The notes beneath the pieces are model-generated. The model was not told the origin of the DNA. It was given only the letters and a program-made list of their open reading frames with translations, and made no database searches. The position numbers were made by a program, and so were the translations under genes. From contig JAGXGA010000036.1 of assembly GCA_024636975.1 (NCBI GenBank), positions 62,001 to 126,000 of the forward strand: a stretch of DNA of 64,000 nt, written 5' to 3'. The DNA is from Mariniphaga sp. GTDB lineage: Bacteria > Bacteroidota > Bacteroidia > Bacteroidales > Prolixibacteraceae. Positions 54,602 through 63,211 of this stretch are shown piece by piece. Position 1 is the first letter of the stretch. Each line of letters opens with the position of its first letter.

Positions 54602-54838
54602 ATGCACACTATAAAAATAAAGAGAAAAATCACTTCAGCCAATCTGCGTATATCAGAACTAAAGGATTTTATTGGAAAAGATGTTGAGATAACCGTAAGG
54701 GAAAGTAATGCTGAAAATATCCTTTCTACCAATAAACCTGCACGAGGTATTTTATCTGAATTTAAAAAAACAGTTAAGATCGGTGAAGAGAAAAACGCAT
54801 GGAAATTAGCCATTACAAAAAAATATGGAAATAGCTGA
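54602..54838 (+). CDS. small antitoxin-like protein (partner of a VapC-like relic)
   Basis: The 78-aa protein MHTIKIKRKITSANLRISEL... has an N-terminal beta-strand, then DFIGKDVEITVRES and a charged C-terminal tail (EFKKTVKIGEEKNAWKLAIT), resembling antitoxins encoded before PIN toxins. Its last 14 nt overlap the start of the PIN-like frame at 54825, the usual coupling in vapBC pairs. No family is certain. With the toxin broken, this antitoxin would be an orphan. Confidence 0.6.
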   Translation: MHTIKIKRKITSANLRISELKDFIGKDVEITVRESNAENILSTNKPARGILSEFKKTVKIGEEKNAWKLAITKKYGNS

Positions 54839-55019
54839 TGCCAATATAATTCTCCGGTATCTACTCAATGATCAGCAAAGCATGTTTGAAAAAGCGGGAT
54901 GAATTTTGGAAACCAATGCCATACATCTACCTTTCGAAGTGTGTGCTGAGGTGGTTTATGTTCTGGAAAAAGTTTATGCTGTTCCTCGTGAAAAAATCAA
55001 CACCACATTGAGTTTGCTT
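54825..55019 (+). pseudogene. truncated VapC-like PIN-domain toxin with in-frame stop
   Basis: From the ATG at 54825 the frame reads MEIADANIILRYLLNDQQSM then FEKAG, the typical PIN start with the first metal Asp (ADAN) and LRYLLND. An in-frame TGA at 54900-54902 interrupts it. The same frame continues ILETNAIHLPFEVCAEVVYV LEKVYAVPREKINTTLSLLL, which is again PIN-like, with the conserved Glu. Homology then ends abruptly where a heptanucleotide repeat (ctctgct...) begins at 55020. The C-terminal half with the remaining metal ligands is missing, so the RNase toxin is inactive. Confidence 0.78.
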
Positions 55020-55095
55020 CTCTGCTCTAAATTCTGTACCCCCATGTCCTCCGTGCTCTTCCCACTTTGCTCTCCGCCCCATGCCCTATGCTCTT
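55020..55095. repeat. degenerate heptanucleotide array replacing the end of the PIN toxin
   Basis: Units of the CYNTGCY type (ctctgct, ctgtacc, then ctccgcc ccatgcc ctatgct) occupy this stretch, beginning exactly where PIN homology is lost and ending at the first 143-bp repeat. Confidence 0.7.
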
Positions 55096-55097
55096 TT

Positions 55098-55240
55098 TAT
55101 CCACGAATTACACCAATTACACGAAAAGTAATTTGTGCAAATTTGTGTAATCCGTGGATATAAGCTTCTCTTCCCGATTTTGCAACAGTAAATGCGTATG
55201 CAATTCAATACCAGAATGTCGGACTTGGAAAGTCCGACTC
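55098..55240. repeat. 143-bp direct repeat, copy A
   Basis: It matches copy B (55392-55534) at all but two positions. Inside are an imperfect 16-bp inverted repeat (tatccacgaattacac / gtgtaatccgtggata, arms 55098-55113 and 55145-55160) and a 9-bp hairpin gtcggactt-gga-aagtccgac (55218-55238). No coding potential. Confidence 0.95.
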
Positions 55241-55391
55241 TTGGGGTTTGGTGCTAGCCGAGTGGCAAGAGATAAACTAGAGGCTGGGCTCCTGTACTGC
55301 TGGCAATCACTATAAATCTCTACTTTATTTCTACCTAATCACTATGACTTTAAGGACCTTGAGGATAATGAGGTCGTCTTTAAAAATAATA

Positions 55392-55534
55392 TATCCACGA
55401 ATTACACCAATTACACGAAAAGGAATTTGTGCAAATTTGTGTAATCCGTGGATATAAGCTCCTCTTCCCGATTTTGCAACAGTAAATGCGTATGCAATTC
55501 AATACCAGAATGTCGGACTTGGAAAGTCCGACTC
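55392..55534. repeat. 143-bp direct repeat, copy B
   Basis: Second copy, offset 294 nt from copy A, with the same two hairpins. The stretch between copies (55241-55391) and the one after (55535-55709) show no gene; they hold decayed repeat fragments such as gactttaaggaccttgaggataatgagg and ctctgcc-type heptamers near 55622. Confidence 0.95.
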
Positions 55535-55709
55535 CCGGGGGCTCGGTGCCAATCTGAAGGATAGCCCCTCCAAAACAGCAAACTGTTTACTTCTTACTTT
55601 TTTCCCACCTTAGCTCTTAGGCCCTCTGCCCCATACCCTCTGCTCTCAGCCCTGTTTATTTAAATCAGCGAATCGGAATTCGCTGCTTCCGGACCTTCAC
55701 TGATCACAA

Positions 55710-55758
55710 CTTCGCTCTCTGCTCTGTGCCCCATGCCCCATGCCCTGTGCTCTTCCCT
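55710..55758. repeat. seven-unit heptanucleotide array at the stop of the giant gene
   Basis: cttcgct ctctgct ctgtgcc ccatgcc ccatgcc ctgtgct cttccct tile 55710-55758 with no gap. The last unit overlaps the stop codon of the minus-strand giant gene (CTA at 55757-55759). Confidence 0.9.
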
Positions 55759-58700
55759 AGTACGCTATCATCACCGTTCCTGTTCTCACCTCTCCATTGC
55801 CCAGCTCAAGTACATAGAGGTAGGTACCGGAAGGCAGGGTGCCGCGACCGAGTGTCAGCTTGTGTTGAGAGATACCCCACCACCATGCATTTTCATCCGA
55901 TCCCCAGTAATCGAGGTTGCCATAGTTGTGTTTCTGGAACAGCTTGTTACCTCCGCGGTCGAATATGCGCAGGGTGGCTTCCGGATGTTTCTCGATGCAG
56001 AAGATCTGGAAGAAGTCGTGCACGCCGTCACCGTTGGGTGAGAAGCCATCGGGTATCATCAGTGCGCACTCGGTCGGGATGTCATCGTCATCGCCCGGCA
56101 GGTTATCGCAATCCACCTCAGGCAGAACGTTGATCCAAACCATTGCCTCATCCCACATTTCCGGGTAGCCGTCGTCGTAAATGCGGTAAATGAAGGTATC
56201 GATGCCCACAAATCCTTTATCGGGCATGTAAACGAAGGCGCCGTCGTGTTCAATTGTAACGGTACCATTCTGGGCATCCACCATAGGCCACTGTACTATG
56301 CGGATGTTGTCGTCGTCCGGATCGTAATCATTCGGAAGCAGGTATTCAATGAGCGGGTAGCACATTACCGAGAACGAATCGTTCACAGCTACCGGCGGCT
56401 GGTTGGGCACCTTCACAGTGATGATAACAATTGCCGTATCGCACATCGGGCCACAGGGTATTCCGTCATCGCAGACCGAGTAAACAAGACTGTCGGTTCC
56501 GATAAAGCCCCGTTCAGGGGTATATGTTACAATTCCGGTGACCGGATGTACCCTTGCTTTTCCATTTTCAGGTTCTGAAATAACAGTTACCGACCGGGCA
56601 TCAATAGCTCCGTTGCTGTCTGTATCGTTTACAGTTACATCCACATCAACAGCTTCATCCTGCAGTGTAATTGCATAGTCGTTTTCAGCCACCGGCGGCG
56701 TGTTACTGATGATCTCCACAGTAAGGATTTCACCGATGGCGCAATCGACAGTGCTGTCGGGCATGAACACATAGGTGAAGATTCCAACCGAATCGGTCCG
56801 GATTACTGCCGGTTCCCATGTGCCGGTTACCCCGTTGACACTAATCAGCGGCAATGCAGGCGCCACGGCATCGAGGCATATTGGTCCGACAGGATCGAAC
56901 TCCGGTACTATCGTCGGCATGATTTCAATCCAAAGGGTAAAGGTTTCGGCACAGCGGATGTCTTCTTCGGGTGTAAACACATACGGATGGGTTCCCGGAA
57001 CGCTGGTATTTATCACAGCCGGACTCCAGGTACCGGTAACGCCATTGAAGTTGGCTTCGGGCAATGCCGGCGCTTCGCTGTCCTGACAGAACGGGCCCAT
57101 CGGTTCGAACTGCGGGATTATGAGCGTGTCAATGTTGATGGTCCATGAATACGGCTCAAAGCACCCATACGATTCATCGGGCGTAAATATATACGTTGCA
57201 GGCCCGGGCTCACTTGTATTAATTTCTGCCGGTGACCATGTTCCGCTGATGCCGTTTACATCGGTGGACGGCAATGCAGGCGGTGTTTCAAACTGGCAAA
57301 TTTCACTTATGAGGTTGAACTCAGGAACAATGTGTTCACGAATGATGACCTCGATGGTATCCGGCTCGAAGCAACTGTAGCCAATAGGTGTGAACACAAA
57401 CTGCAGGGTATCGGGTACATCGGTTGGGATGAGGGCCGGTGACCACGTGCCGCTTACACCATTCATATCGGTTGCAGGAAGCACAGGTGCCTCTTCAAAC
57501 TGGCAAAGCGGACCTATTTCTGCAAGCACCGGACTGATGAATTCAATTACCTCAATCGTTATTTGTGTGGTATCGTAACAAGAATACAACGAAGTATCGG
57601 GTGTGAATACAAACACCTGCAATCCAAATTTGCCGGCATCAATCGTGTCGGGCACCCAGGTTCCTGTCACTCCGTACACATCGGTAGCAGGTAATGCAGG
57701 CGGAGTATCAAACTGGCAGATTTCTGCAGTAAAATCAAATACACCCTTGATTTGTTCAATTACAACCACTTCAAGCGTATCGTTAACAGCACACTGACCT
57801 GCAGCCGGTGTAAATACAAACTGCAGTGTATCGGCCATATCGGTATCGATTACCGAAGGATACCAGGTTCCGCTTACGCCATTCAGACTAGTATCAGGCA
57901 GTGCAGGAGCGATTTCAAACTGGCAGAGCGGACCAACAGGATCAAATACAGGTACCGATTCCTGATAAATTGTAATGTTTTGTGTGCAGGTATTAATATT
58001 GCCGCATCCGTCGTACACGGTAAAGGTGCGCGTGATGACCTGCAGGCAGGTGCCTTCAGCCTCATCCATGTAGGTGATTTCCCTGATTTCGCAGTTATCG
58101 GCAGCACCAATGCCCAATAATGCGGTATCAGCCAATACTATAGGCAGTTCAATATCTGAGTAAGGCAATCCGCTGAGCAATTCAACGGTCATGCCGGCTT
58201 CTTCTGAATACAGGCTGTCGGGACAGCTGACAATCTGCGGCGGAATTGTGTCGTGAACAGTGATGATTTCCTGTACGTCATTCAAGTTGCCGCACATATC
58301 GGCAATGGCGTACGTACGGGTGATGATTTCCGGGCAGGTGTTGCCGTCGCTGACTTCACCTGTATAAGTGAAGCTTGATTCATCAAGTGCACACTCATCG
58401 GTAGCCGTGCCACCATAGAGTTTGAATTCATTGAAGCTGCTATAAACAGGTGGAATCTCCCCTATGCAGGCAACAACTTTCGGGTCAATTGATATTTCCG
58501 GTTTAATTGTATCGTTAATTATGATGAGCTGACCGCAAATCAGCGTATTTCCCTTCTTATCCATTATCATGTAGGTGCGCGTGATGGTTTCCGGACATGT
58601 ATTGCCATCCGATACATCCGAAACATGTGCAAACGTATTTTCCCGGTAGTTCTCTGCATTTCCGCCATTTGCAATGAATTCAGTCAGACTGGCATAAGGC

Positions 58701-61700
58701 TGAGGCAGTTCATCCGGACGGCATCCCAGTTCAACAACCGGAGGACATTCAAATGATGGGGATCCCACAGTCAGAATAATTACGTTCGAGGCTGCAGGAT
58801 TACCGGAAGTACAATCTTCACTGGAAGTCAGCATCACATATACTTCATCGCCGTCAATGGGTTCGTAAGCAAAGGTTTCCGAACCGGCATCCGCCTGTTC
58901 TACTCCGTTAACATACCATGTATACAATGGATCGGAACCACCGTTTACAGGATCGGCAGTGAAGGTGACGGTTTCGCCGGGCATTACTTCTTCTCTGTTG
59001 GCGGTGATGGTAACTGAAACCGGTAATTGCGGATCCAGCTCAAGCACCAGCACGAGGATCGAATCACAACCAGCTAACGAAATTAGAGTTTGCTCATAGA
59101 AGCCGGCAGCAGTAATTAATTGTCCGTACCAGTCGATTGGCAGTTCGGTTTCGCATTCAGTCATTGGAATGGTATCCCGGAATTCAGGCACTACTTCAAG
59201 TTCAAGTGTGAGAATTGAATCACAGCCTGCTAAAGATTGCAATGTATGTTCATAGAAGCCAGCAGCAGCGATTGATTGGCCGTACCAATCGATTGGCAGT
59301 TCGCTTACGCATGCAGTCATCGGGATGGTATCGCGGAATTCAGGCACTACTTCAAGTTCAAGTGTAAGAATTGAATCACAGCCTGCTAAAGATTGCAGAG
59401 TATGTTCATAGAAGCCGGCAGCAGCGATTGATTGGCCGTACCAATCAATTGGCAGTTCGCTTACACATACAGTCATCGGGATGGTATCCCGGAATTCAGG
59501 CAGAATAAATACATTTAAGGTCATTAAGGAATCGCAGCCATCTGCATTTGAAAGTGTTTCCTGGTAAATGCTGTCGCGGGAGGAAACAACGGTCTGGCCG
59601 TTCCATGCAAAGTCAGGTGCACCCTGACAAATGGTGGTATCTGATATACTAACTGTTGGTTCAATAAAAATGACATTTAAGGTCATTATGGAATCGCAGC
59701 CATCAGCATTTGAAATTGTTTCCTGGTAGATGCTGTCGCGGGTGGAAACAATGGTTTGACCGTTCCATGCGAAGTCAGGTGCACCCTGACAAATGGTGGT
59801 ATCAGATATACTAACTGTTGGTTCCAGAATAATGACGTTTAAAGTCAGTAAGGAATCGCAGCCATCGGCATTTGAAAGTGTTTGCTGGTAGATGCTGTCG
59901 CGGGTGGAAACAATGGTTTGACTGTTCCATGCAAAGTCAGGTGCACCCTGGCAAATAGTGGTATCGGATACACTAACTGTTGGTTCCAGAATAAAGACGT
60001 TTAAGGTCATCAAGGAATCGCAGCCATCGGCATTTGAAAGTGTTTGCTGGTAGATGCTGTCGCGGCTGGAAACAATGGTTTGACCGTTCCATGCAAAGTC
60101 AGGTGCTCCCTGACAAATGGTGGTATCAGATATACTAACTGTTGGTTCAATAATAATGACATTTAAGGTCATTAAGGAATCGCAGCCATCGGCATTTGAA
60201 AGTGTTTGCTGGTAGATGCTGTCGCGGGTGGAAACAATGGTTTGACCGTTCCATGCAAAGTCAGGTGCACCCTGGCAAATGGTGGTATCGGATACACTAA
60301 CTGTTGGTTCAATAATAATGACGTTTAAGGTCATTAAGGAATCGCAGCCATCAGCATTTGAAAGTGTTTCCTGGTAGATGCTGTCGCGGCTGGAAACAAT
60401 GGTCTGGCCGTTCCATGCAAAATCAGGTGCACCCTGACAGAGCGTGGTATCGGATACACTAACTGTTGGTTCCAGAATAAAGACATTTAAGGTCATCAAG
60501 GAATCGCACCCTTCAGCATTTAAAATTGTTTCCTGGTAAATGCTGTCGCGGGTGGAAACAATGGTCTGGCCGTTCCATGCAAAGTCAGGTGCTCCCTGGC
60601 AAATGGTGGTATCGGAGACATGAACTGTTGGTTCAATAATAATGACGTTTAAGGTCATTAAGGAATCGCAACCTTCTGCATTTGAAAGTGTTTGCTGGTA
60701 GATGCTGTCGCGGGTGGAAACAATGGTCTGGCCGTTCCATCCAAAGTCAGGCGCTCCATGACAAATAGTGGTATCGCTGACACTTACAGTTGGTCCATAA
60801 ATTTCAATAACCAGAGTATCTTCGGCGGTGCATCCGTTTTCATCAACAACCTGGTAAAATAATGAATAAGTTCCTGCAGCCGCTCCTGAAAAATGGGGAC
60901 TTGAAACATCTGTAGCATCAAAATTTAAATACTGATCACCTGCCCATGAATGGGTATAGTTTCCTGTTCCTCCGGAGACTGTTGAATTCAAGTAAACAGT
61001 ATCTGTTTCGCATATACCTGTAATATCTCCGGTAATTGAAGCCAGCAGTTCTTCCGGCTCATTAATCACCACCGTATCCTGTGCCTCGCATCCTTTTATG
61101 TCGGTAACCGTTACAATGTATTCGCCAGCTGCAAGACCAGTGGCCATGGAGTCGGTCTGCACGGGTACCGTATTCCAGGAATACGTATAGTTGCCGGTTC
61201 CGCCGGTGACCAGTACCCGGACAACTCCGTTGGAATCACCGTAGCAAAGATTGTGGGCAATGCTGTCGATAGCCAATACGAGGGCATCGGGTTGTACGAT
61301 CTCCACAGAATCCTTTACAATACACCCTAAACTGTCGGTAACAGTCAGGTAATACATTCCGCCATCCAGACCTGTAATTTCATTTGTTTCGGCAGTGAAC
61401 CCACCGGGACCGGCCCATGCAAAGCTGTATGGCTGAATGCCGTTGGTTGCAGTGGCAACAGCGGAACCTATGCTTGCGTCGTTGCAGGTGGGATTAACAG
61501 CCTCCACAGTTACCTGCGGATCGCTGAAGGTAACAATAACCGATGATACCGCAGGGTCGCAGCCTCCTGCATTGCCCTGACCCAGGGCAACCATTGTAAG
61601 CGTGACGCTGCCTGCTGCCAGGTCTCCCGGTCCGGGGACATATACTGCCTGAATCTGCGACGAATCGATGAATTCGCCGTCGCCGCCAAAGGCAGTCCAC

Positions 61701-62152
61701 ATTACCCTTGAATGATTTAAAGCCCATGCATCGTCGAGTGAAACGATATCTGAAGCACAGGCCAGGAGATCATCGCCTGCAAAGGCTTCGGGTCCGGGAA
61801 TGACATGCACATATCCAAGCTGTGCACTGTCGCAGCCAAATATACTGGTCTGTTCCACCGCCAGGTAATAAATGCCTGTATCCACTGCCCATCCGATGGC
61901 AATTTCGCTGCCCCAGATGGAGTCACCGTTGATGTCAAGCGCAGCAAAGAATACACCTGAATCTCCTTCCAGCGCAATGGGATTATGATCGACATCCGAA
62001 AGCATCCACTTCCATTTCGATCCTTTTTCTCCGTCGGCACGATAATAACGTTCAGAACTCTGGCATACAACATCAATTTCATAGCTCTCCTGTGCAACTG
62101 CCTGCGCAGCCACCACGAGAATCATGAATACTATGTATGCCAATCGTTTCAT
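55757..62152 (-). CDS. giant repeat-containing cell-surface protein with gliding-motility (T9SS) C-terminal domain
   Basis: The 2131-aa protein has, in order: signal peptide (LAYIVFMILVVAAQAVAQ); an Ig-like N-terminal region; two SprB-type repeats (about 215-370: NPTCNDASIGSAVATATNG; LAAGEYIVTVTDIKGCEAQD); eight 54-residue repeats (about 454-885: SDTTICQGAPDFAWNGQTIV); three 52-residue repeats (886-1041: IPMTVCVSELPIDWYGQSIA); a PKD/Ig-like domain; HYR-like Cys-containing repeats; six about 70-residue repeats (GPLCQFE.APALP...GTWSP); two cadherin-like Big_9 domains (PPVAENDYAI, PPVAVNDSFSV); and a CHU_C type-B sorting domain (IPDGFSPNGDGVHDFFQIF; LPSGTYLYVLELGNG). It is presumed secreted by T9SS and surface-attached as an adhesin or motility protein. 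Confidence 0.93.
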   Translation of the reverse strand: MKRLAYIVFMILVVAAQAVAQESYEIDVVCQSSERYYRADGEKGSKWKWMLSDVDHNPIALEGDSGVFFAALDINGDSIWGSEIAIGWAVDTGIYYLAVEQTSIFGCDSAQLGYVHVIPGPEAFAGDDLLACASDIVSLDDAWALNHSRVMWTAFGGDGEFIDSSQIQAVYVPGPGDLAAGSVTLTMVALGQGNAGGCDPAVSSVIVTFSDPQVTVEAVNPTCNDASIGSAVATATNGIQPYSFAWAGPGGFTAETNEITGLDGGMYYLTVTDSLGCIVKDSVEIVQPDALVLAIDSIAHNLCYGDSNGVVRVLVTGGTGNYTYSWNTVPVQTDSMATGLAAGEYIVTVTDIKGCEAQDTVVINEPEELLASITGDITGICETDTVYLNSTVSGGTGNYTHSWAGDQYLNFDATDVSSPHFSGAAAGTYSLFYQVVDENGCTAEDTLVIEIYGPTVSVSDTTICHGAPDFGWNGQTIVSTRDSIYQQTLSNAEGCDSLMTLNVIIIEPTVHVSDTTICQGAPDFAWNGQTIVSTRDSIYQETILNAEGCDSLMTLNVFILEPTVSVSDTTLCQGAPDFAWNGQTIVSSRDSIYQETLSNADGCDSLMTLNVIIIEPTVSVSDTTICQGAPDFAWNGQTIVSTRDSIYQQTLSNADGCDSLMTLNVIIIEPTVSISDTTICQGAPDFAWNGQTIVSSRDSIYQQTLSNADGCDSLMTLNVFILEPTVSVSDTTICQGAPDFAWNSQTIVSTRDSIYQQTLSNADGCDSLLTLNVIILEPTVSISDTTICQGAPDFAWNGQTIVSTRDSIYQETISNADGCDSIMTLNVIFIEPTVSISDTTICQGAPDFAWNGQTVVSSRDSIYQETLSNADGCDSLMTLNVFILPEFRDTIPMTVCVSELPIDWYGQSIAAAGFYEHTLQSLAGCDSILTLELEVVPEFRDTIPMTACVSELPIDWYGQSIAAAGFYEHTLQSLAGCDSILTLELEVVPEFRDTIPMTECETELPIDWYGQLITAAGFYEQTLISLAGCDSILVLVLELDPQLPVSVTITANREEVMPGETVTFTADPVNGGSDPLYTWYVNGVEQADAGSETFAYEPIDGDEVYVMLTSSEDCTSGNPAASNVIILTVGSPSFECPPVVELGCRPDELPQPYASLTEFIANGGNAENYRENTFAHVSDVSDGNTCPETITRTYMIMDKKGNTLICGQLIIINDTIKPEISIDPKVVACIGEIPPVYSSFNEFKLYGGTATDECALDESSFTYTGEVSDGNTCPEIITRTYAIADMCGNLNDVQEIITVHDTIPPQIVSCPDSLYSEEAGMTVELLSGLPYSDIELPIVLADTALLGIGAADNCEIREITYMDEAEGTCLQVITRTFTVYDGCGNINTCTQNITIYQESVPVFDPVGPLCQFEIAPALPDTSLNGVSGTWYPSVIDTDMADTLQFVFTPAAGQCAVNDTLEVVVIEQIKGVFDFTAEICQFDTPPALPATDVYGVTGTWVPDTIDAGKFGLQVFVFTPDTSLYSCYDTTQITIEVIEFISPVLAEIGPLCQFEEAPVLPATDMNGVSGTWSPALIPTDVPDTLQFVFTPIGYSCFEPDTIEVIIREHIVPEFNLISEICQFETPPALPSTDVNGISGTWSPAEINTSEPGPATYIFTPDESYGCFEPYSWTINIDTLIIPQFEPMGPFCQDSEAPALPEANFNGVTGTWSPAVINTSVPGTHPYVFTPEEDIRCAETFTLWIEIMPTIVPEFDPVGPICLDAVAPALPLISVNGVTGTWEPAVIRTDSVGIFTYVFMPDSTVDCAIGEILTVEIISNTPPVAENDYAITLQDEAVDVDVTVNDTDSNGAIDARSVTVISEPENGKARVHPVTGIVTYTPERGFIGTDSLVYSVCDDGIPCGPMCDTAIVIITVKVPNQPPVAVNDSFSVMCYPLIEYLLPNDYDPDDDNIRIVQWPMVDAQNGTVTIEHDGAFVYMPDKGFVGIDTFIYRIYDDGYPEMWDEAMVWINVLPEVDCDNLPGDDDDIPTECALMIPDGFSPNGDGVHDFFQIFCIEKHPEATLRIFDRGGNKLFQKHNYGNLDYWGSDENAWWWGISQHKLTLGRGTLPSGTYLYVLELGNGEVRTGTVMIAY
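59030..59497 (-). repeat. three 156-bp tandem repeats within the giant gene
   Basis: They encode the 52-residue unit FRDTIPMTxCxxELPIDWYG... Units 1 and 2 differ at only one residue; unit 3 is more diverged. High nucleotide identity makes them prone to expansion or contraction. Confidence 0.9.
59498..60793 (-). repeat. eight 162-bp tandem repeats within the giant gene
   Basis: They encode the 54-residue unit PTVSVSDTTICQGAPDFAWN..., each with two Cys (TTIC and GCDS). Differences are few and shuffled (VSTRDS/VSSRDS, IIIE/FILE, QQTL/QETL), as expected from recombination between units. Confidence 0.95.
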
Positions 62153-62196
62153 TTATTTTATTTTATTCACCATATGTTTTTATGGTGTCCTTCTTT

Positions 62197-62338
62197 AAAC
62201 TTTAAACCTTATACTATAAACTCTCTTATTTCCATAACTCTATTCTTCATACTCTCAACCGATAGGGCTACACCCTATCCTTATGATTGCGCTCCGTTGG
62301 AGCTCCTTTCCTCAGCTCTATGCTCTATGCTCTTCTGT
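62197..62338. repeat. heptanucleotide arrays between the two T9SS-locus genes
   Basis: Four RAACYYY-like units (aaacttt aaacctt atactat aaactct) tile 62197-62224. Four CYNTGCY-like units (ctcagct ctatgct ctatgct cttctgt) tile 62311-62338 and end exactly at the stop codon (TCA, 62339-62341) of the next minus-strand gene. The REP-like element lies between the arrays. Confidence 0.88.
62261..62306. repeat. stand-alone REP-like element
   Basis: gataggg-ctaca-ccctatc (62261-62279) is followed by gattgcgctccgttggagctcc (62285-62306), the latter identical at 21 of 22 positions to 54514-54535 beside the transposase gene. Confidence 0.85.
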
Positions 62339-63049
62339 TCACTCTCCTCCTTCCTCCTCCGGTTTCACATAAATCCGTGTCGTCTTCGGTCTTGCATGAA
62401 TAATGAATTCAAGTTCCTTTGGCACCTCGAAGGTATATACCGAACATTCATCTTTTACTTCCATTACCCATAAACTGTGTTTTCCCGGATCCATTATTGG
62501 AATCGGGAGGTAATAAATGGGATCGACATTCCCGTTCAGGGTCACAATCTGTGTATTGGTTTCGTCGTCCCAGGTATAGGCCAGTTCCCACGGGCCATGA
62601 CCGGTAAGGGTAATCCGCACTTCGTTGTAATCGCCGTAGCAGAACGGATCGGCTTCAAGATCCACTGTGGGCAGCATTTCCTCTACTTCGAGCCGGAACA
62701 CCAGCAGGTTGTTTGTACAATTTACCTCGTCCCAAACCATCACACGCAGAAAGTATATGCCTGCTGGAAGCTGGTGCACTCTGACAGTAGAGCCTTCGTA
62801 CATTGCTCCTTCAAAGTAGATAGCCGGGTCCATATCACCCTGTTGCTGGGCAAAGTTGGAAAGGGAATCGGTATAAATATCCCAGGTGTACCTGTCGCCG
62901 GTAAATTCCTGCACACCCAGTTCCAGCACATCGCACTGATTTATCGGTATGGTCTGCACAGGCTTCTGCGCCGCAGCCGGAGCCACAGCCAGAACCACCA
63001 GGAGAACTCCCAGTGCCTTGTACACCATATTGTAAATCAGTTTTCGCAT
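62339..63049 (-). CDS. secreted protein of unknown function upstream of the giant T9SS protein
   Basis: The start is the ATG at 63049; the codon before it is an alternative TTG. A signal peptide (ALGVLLVVLAVAPAAAQ) precedes a beta-rich protein of 236 aa: VLELGVQEFTGDRYTWDIYT, LPAGIYFLRVMVWDEVNCTN, ARITL-like EVRITLTGHGPWELAYTWDD. The N-terminal half resembles the first Ig-like region of the giant protein (both describe a W-x-W/SDxxx pattern followed by GIYYL/GIYFL). I recognise no named family. It is co-oriented 186 nt upstream of the giant gene, so a partner role such as anchoring or export is plausible but unproven. Confidence 0.75.
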   Translation of the reverse strand: MRKLIYNMVYKALGVLLVVLAVAPAAAQKPVQTIPINQCDVLELGVQEFTGDRYTWDIYTDSLSNFAQQQGDMDPAIYFEGAMYEGSTVRVHQLPAGIYFLRVMVWDEVNCTNNLLVFRLEVEEMLPTVDLEADPFCYGDYNEVRITLTGHGPWELAYTWDDETNTQIVTLNGNVDPIYYLPIPIMDPGKHSLWVMEVKDECSVYTFEVPKELEFIIHARPKTTRIYVKPEEEGGE

Positions 63050-63060
63050 CAAATCAATTA

Positions 63061-63211
63061 ATCATTAGTCACTATGTCATTGGTCATTAGTCACTTGTTT
63101 TTTCCACTATAAACCTACCTGTCAGGCAAGCTTCAAACTCCGAACCCGAAACCCGAAACTCTGAACCCGAAACCCGGAACCCGGAACTTTGAACTATAAA
63201 CTTTAAACTCC
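63061..63211. repeat. heptanucleotide arrays, including 11 perfect-phase RAACYYN units
   Basis: Units of a GTCAYTN type occupy 63061-63096 (atcatta gtcactat gtcattg gtcatta gtcactt). Eleven consecutive 7-mers, aaactcc gaacccg aaacccg aaactct gaacccg aaacccg gaacccg gaacttt gaactat aaacttt aaactcc, fill 63135-63211 without a single phase slip. Confidence 0.95.

Noticed and set aside
55726-56133. 135-codon plus-strand open frame
   Set aside because: It starts in a heptamer array and continues antisense to the CHU_C-encoding end of the giant gene.
59030-60793. Regular repeats suggesting a CRISPR array
   Set aside because: The 162- and 156-bp units are in-frame protein-coding repeats with no unique spacers.
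62477-63061. 194-codon plus-strand open frame
   Set aside because: It is antisense to the secreted 236-aa protein, which has a signal peptide and a coherent beta-rich sequence.
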